Of a stretch of DNA of 64,000 nucleotides, positions 60,817-64,000 are shown one piece after another. The notes beneath the pieces are model-generated. The model saw only the letters and a program-made list of their open reading frames with translations, was not told the origin of the DNA and made no database searches. Made by a program: the position numbers and the translations under genes. This stretch comes from Microcoleus vaginatus_C (lineage in GTDB: Bacteria; Cyanobacteriota; Cyanobacteriia; Cyanobacteriales; Microcoleaceae), in NCBI GenBank assembly GCA_040004035.1, contig JAMPLN010000015.1; one strand, given 5' to 3'. Positions within the stretch are counted from its first letter, which is position 1. Every line of letters starts with the position of its first letter.

Positions 60817-62538
60817 CTAAACCAATGCGGCTGCTTGAGGCTGGGACTTTTTTTCTACAACACCTAATTGGGTCCGCTTCAAAACCAACAATGTGATGTC
60901 ATCAAATACTTTTTGAGTGCCGATATGTCGCCGTACATCGTCAATCACCGCTTGCTTAATTTCCCCAGCCGATAAATGCCAGTTTTGGCTAATGATTTCA
61001 CACATCGGTTCAATTCCATACTGTTTTTTCTTAATGTCTTTTGCTTCGGGAATACCATCGGTATATAGCACGATACCATCTCCTAGCTGTAGCTCAATTG
61101 AAATGTGACTGATGAACTCAGAAATGTCATCGTCAAGAGCAATGGGGAATCCTAAATCCATCATGTCTACTCGCTCAATTTCTCCACCGTTTCGCACAAT
61201 GATTGTTTCTTCATGCTGACCGCTGATGCTGACCCATCCTTTTGAGTAGTTTAAAATCGCTAGGGTGAGACTTTTCTCGGAATTCATACGCTGCACGTTT
61301 TTGTAAAGGGTGCGGTTGATCACATCCAGGAACCGAACCGGATCAGTTTCGCGGATTTCCTTGAGGGTGCGAACGGCTGTTTGCGCCATCAACATCAAGA
61401 TACCGCTTTCGAGTCCATGTCCAGTGACATCGCCGATGCCCAGAGTGACAACGCCATCGGTGTTTAAGACATCATAGTAGTCGCCGCCGACTTCATCGGC
61501 AGCATCCATATATCCGGCAATATCGAGTCCTTCAATTTTCAGCTCTTCAGGTTTGGGCAGAATCATCTGCTGGATTTGACGGGCAACATTAAGTTCTGCA
61601 CCCATACGCAAGTTTTCTGATTTGAGTTTTTGGTTGAGGGAGATGGTTTTAAGAGCTATTTCCTCTTGTCTATAAGTGTCAATGTAATCCACACTCAATC
61701 CTATAAATGGAACTACATAGGAGATAATTTTTAAAAAATGTGCAATGTTGAAATCATTGTCGAGTAGGATTTTTGAACCGAAACTCATGTGTAGCTGAGT
61801 ACCGATCGCCGGAATCATGCTGATAATCAGACTATGGGAAAATAGGCTGGGATAACGCTGATAAAAGCGCGGTAGAACAAACACACCTGCAAAGATAAAT
61901 AGCAGTAACGACAACGCATCCCAAGGACGAATAATCAAGGAGTCAGGGAAAATAGCTTGTGGAAAAAAAGTGCCGGTAAGAGCGTAGTGGATAATAGCAT
62001 AAGAGATCATGCTAAAAACTAGGGCGATCGTAGCAACAAAAGCCAAGTCTCCACTGTACTTTTTAACTTTAGTGACCAAAAAAATACTAGCACCTGCAAT
62101 CAAGATTAGAGGATTGAACAGCCGACAAACTGTCCAAGTAAAGATCATCACCTTATAACTCTCAGCATGAGTTGCGATCAAGCGATCGGAAATTAGAATG
62201 TGAAAAGCATCCATGCTACCAGCGAAAAATAAAGCAATACCAATGATGGGTGTCACTATATCTCCTTTAATCTTGAAGTAAACAAAGGATAATAGCGCAG
62301 TAAAAATCGCAGTACAGAAGGCACTCCACTCTAGTATTGTGTGGATAAAGCTACCCGATAAGCTATGATACAAAGCATCCAGCTTTTCATATTTGCTCAT
62401 TTCAGAGAAAATGGACACCTCAAAGGGTTGCTGGGTTGAGTCAAAGTCTACACCCAATAAATTAAGAAAGAATGGCAGCGCACAGATGGCTATCACTGCC
62501 CATACAACTTTCTTGGGAAGGTGATTTTTCTTGATCAC
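60817..62538 (-). CDS. SpoIIE/PP2C-type serine phosphatase with multi-helix membrane sensor
   Basis: The 573-residue protein begins with seven or eight transmembrane helices (about 10-285) that form a membrane sensor of MASE-like type, then a coiled coil (about 295-325) and a SpoIIE PP2C domain with ADEVGGDYYDVLNTDGVVTL, GDVTGHGLESGILMLMAQTA and VLYTDGIPEAKD. The catalytic half and the 3' flank are nearly identical to the gene at 40392-42128, including an exact 98-bp match at 61406-61503; the N-terminal sensors are unrelated. Which phosphoprotein it acts on is unknown. Confidence 0.88.
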   Translation of the reverse strand: MIKKNHLPKKVVWAVIAICALPFFLNLLGVDFDSTQQPFEVSIFSEMSKYEKLDALYHSLSGSFIHTILEWSAFCTAIFTALLSFVYFKIKGDIVTPIIGIALFFAGSMDAFHILISDRLIATHAESYKVMIFTWTVCRLFNPLILIAGASIFLVTKVKKYSGDLAFVATIALVFSMISYAIIHYALTGTFFPQAIFPDSLIIRPWDALSLLLFIFAGVFVLPRFYQRYPSLFSHSLIISMIPAIGTQLHMSFGSKILLDNDFNIAHFLKIISYVVPFIGLSVDYIDTYRQEEIALKTISLNQKLKSENLRMGAELNVARQIQQMILPKPEELKIEGLDIAGYMDAADEVGGDYYDVLNTDGVVTLGIGDVTGHGLESGILMLMAQTAVRTLKEIRETDPVRFLDVINRTLYKNVQRMNSEKSLTLAILNYSKGWVSISGQHEETIIVRNGGEIERVDMMDLGFPIALDDDISEFISHISIELQLGDGIVLYTDGIPEAKDIKKKQYGIEPMCEIISQNWHLSAGEIKQAVIDDVRRHIGTQKVFDDITLLVLKRTQLGVVEKKSQPQAAALV

Positions 62539-62700
62539 GATTTATGTCTCCTTTATGATAATTTTTGTGACGACATAACCAATGCTCTCATACGTTGTTT
62601 ATTGTATGCCAAATTCCACCTTGCTTTGGTTAACTCTTGTTAGCAAGCAAGTCAGGACAGTTGAAACTACTAGCATAGATTCCTATGCAGAGTGCATAGG

Positions 62701-63454
62701 TTAATTACTGGATGCTATCACTTCATGATTTTGCCTATCGTCAGCAGCGTCATCCTGCCGCTTTAGCACCAGTAATGTAATATCATCAAATACCTTTTGC
62801 TTGCCGATAAACTGCCGCAGCTCGGCAATTCGATGAGTCATACACCGGGTAGGTAGAAGCAATGGAAATAATGTCAGGGTGATCTGACCATTGCTGGACC
62901 GGATTTCAGGTTGGTTTACCCCCAGCTACCGTATTTTTGTACCATACATCTTCCCTGGGTGACCCGGCTGCCGTTGACAAAAGTTTTGTTGGATTGCCTC
63001 TTTGGTCAATGGCATAGCGTTTGATCGGCGTTATATCGGGTGCTTGTATCCTTTCTGTATATAGAGAACCATCGTCTTCTCGTCCAATGCCGACATACTC
63101 TCCTTGCTGGCTACAGAACAAAATGTAAGTGAGCTTTTCAGACAACTTCATGTGCTGCCAAAAAAATCGTCTGGTTGTATCGAAATCCTGTGAGTTTAGC
63201 ATCCCTAGGTCGATCGCCTGTGCATTAATTCCATTCACTTGTTGAGGTGTTGCTAGGTAGTTACTTAACTGCTTAGTGACGCGGCTACTCACCTGATTAC
63301 TGAGTTAGGTTGCCAAGTCATTAACGGCTTTTTGCCCATTGTGGAAGGAGAGATAACCAACTAACCCCACAGCCGCTACAATTTGCAAAACGAAGGGAAC
63401 GACGAGGGCTGTACGGAGACGCAATTTACGAGAAGTATTTTTCAAAGATTTCAC
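62701..63454 (-). pseudogene. Cache-domain SpoIIE phosphatase with stops and internal deletion
   Basis: From GTG 63454 the frame reads SLKNTSRKLRLRTALVVPFV and LQIVAAVGLVGYLSFHNGQK, hits TAA (63304-63306), continues as a Cache-type sensor (SNQVSSRVTKQLSNYLATPQ) to a TGA near 62906, and goes on to SIASTYPVYD. It then jumps directly to the SpoIIE C-terminus RIAELRQFIGKQKVFDDITL at about 62830 and stops at 62701. The rest of the Cache domain, the linker and most of the catalytic domain are deleted. Confidence 0.75.
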
Positions 63455-63534
63455 GGGGATAGCGGTTAACTAAGAATAATTGACCCTTTCAACATCGCTT
63501 CCAGTTGTTGCTCGGTCTTATTAGGAGTTTCTAC

Positions 63535-63603
63535 CTATTCCTTCAAAACCCGCAGTGTAATATCATCACTGGCTTAGCGGGACACAAACTGCCTTTTAAC
63601 CGC
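63535..63603 (-). pseudogene. Fragment of another SpoIIE C-terminus
   Basis: The minus strand reads VKRQFVSR, a stop, then ASDDITLRVLKE and a stop, matching the DDITLLVLKR ends of the phosphatases nearby. Only about 23 codons remain. Confidence 0.6.
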
Positions 63604-63639
63604 AAACAAAGCCTACACGGGCTTTATATAAAGGTGTAG

Positions 63640-63863
63640 AAGTCCATGTTTTATTGTACCCAGCAGATTTGTGGGATTTGCTCTCAGCAGTTTACAGGCA
63701 ATATGCCCTGTACTATACAACTTTTTAGGCCGCCTATGAAAAAGTTGTCCCTCGCAAGCGACACCAATCTGTCGGGAAAGATACGGGCAAAACTTCTGAT
63801 ATAGCAAGATTCAATAACACCCTGATGCCAGGGATTTCTCGCTATTGTAATAAAAACTCGTAA
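63640..63863 (+). mobile_element. IS1-family transposase remnant
   Basis: The plus strand reads DLWDLLSAVYRQYALYYTTF, a stop, then AAYEKVVPRKRHQSVGKDTG and KTSDIARFNNTLMPGISRYC. The KRHxxVGKxTGKTxxIxRFNNTL phrase is diagnostic of IS1-family (InsB-like) transposases. Only the C-terminal third is left, with a stop in place of a conserved Trp. Confidence 0.7.
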
Positions 63864-63911
63864 TTGCTCAACCCCCTTGACAAGAAGACAAGATAGACAT
63901 TAGATCAAGGA

Positions 63912-64000
63912 ATGGAAAAACTCCCCGACCTAAAACAGCTATCGAACGAGGCAAAAGAAGCCTTGATAGTAGAGCTATGGGAGAAAATCCAAAAACTAAC
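63912..64000 (+). CDS. Start of a probable IS66-type transposase (cut by window edge)
   Basis: From ATG 63912 the frame reads MEKLPDLKQLSNEAKEALIV then ELWEKIQKL and runs off the window. This beginning (short acidic helix, then ELWxxIQxL) is typical of the N-terminal region of cyanobacterial IS66-like transposases. Only 29 codons are visible, so the family name is tentative. Confidence 0.5.
   Translation, partial: MEKLPDLKQLSNEAKEALIVELWEKIQKL

Noticed and set aside
63613..63807. Minus-strand ORF of 64 residues
   Set aside because: It is the antisense of the IS1-family remnant, whose plus-strand reading carries the diagnostic RFNNTL motif.

Overview
The window reads as a chromosomal segment of a filamentous cyanobacterium, probably Oscillatoriales (Microcoleus/Oscillatoria/Phormidium-like). 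The reasons are: frequent HIP1-type GCGATCGC/CGATCG words; cyanobacterial housekeeping genes (vipp1, a type I menB, glutathione reductase, a Psb35-like small membrane protein); many seven-base tandem repeats (STRR); and short palindromic repeats between genes. The genus is an inference; no rRNA or tRNA gene was recognised.

Region 1 (1-40 kb) is mostly core genome, in this order: a truncated universal-stress domain; a decayed two-partner-secretion transporter; vipp1 and a pspA-like paralogue; a SPOR-domain protein; menB; terB-like; tadA; plsC; a MacB/LolD-type ATPase; a Uma2-like gene; a large NACHT NTPase ending in near-identical 34-residue HEAT-like repeats; glutathione reductase; an OGFr-domain gene followed by a MoxR-DUF58-TgpA operon; an ECF sigma / anti-sigma / Spy-CnrX-like operon with a candidate self-recognised promoter; a peptide-type ABC transporter interrupted by a small kinase gene; an HlyD adaptor with two tandem MacB-type permeases; an RTX-vanadium haloperoxidase; and a PlsY-dikinase fusion whose reading frame carries four seven-base repeat tracts.

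Region 2 (40.4-60.8 kb) looks like a mobile island. It is bracketed by two same-orientation SpoIIE/PP2C phosphatase genes whose catalytic ends are nearly identical in DNA. Inside lie an IS110-like DEDD transposase with a structured 5' non-coding segment, plasmid- or phage-like regulatory genes, a divergent promoter with 20-bp palindromic operators, an HU gene, small unknown genes separated by an exact 46-bp repeat that starts at the stop codon, and a serine recombinase. Then come two tightly packed divergent operons of mostly unknown proteins (51.6-57.3 kb minus, 57.5-59.9 kb plus). These include a tail-fibre-like protein, a protein with a long Gly-rich hydrophobic segment, a holin-like protein and an L,D-transpeptidase/DUF2778-like enzyme. 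No terminase, portal or capsid family is recognisable. This is the best candidate for an undescribed phage-derived element.

Region 3 (59.9-64 kb) is a graveyard: a two-repeat CRISPR remnant, an MHYT-domain pseudogene, Cache/SpoIIE remnants, an IS1-family remnant, and the first codons of what looks like an IS66-type transposase at the right edge.
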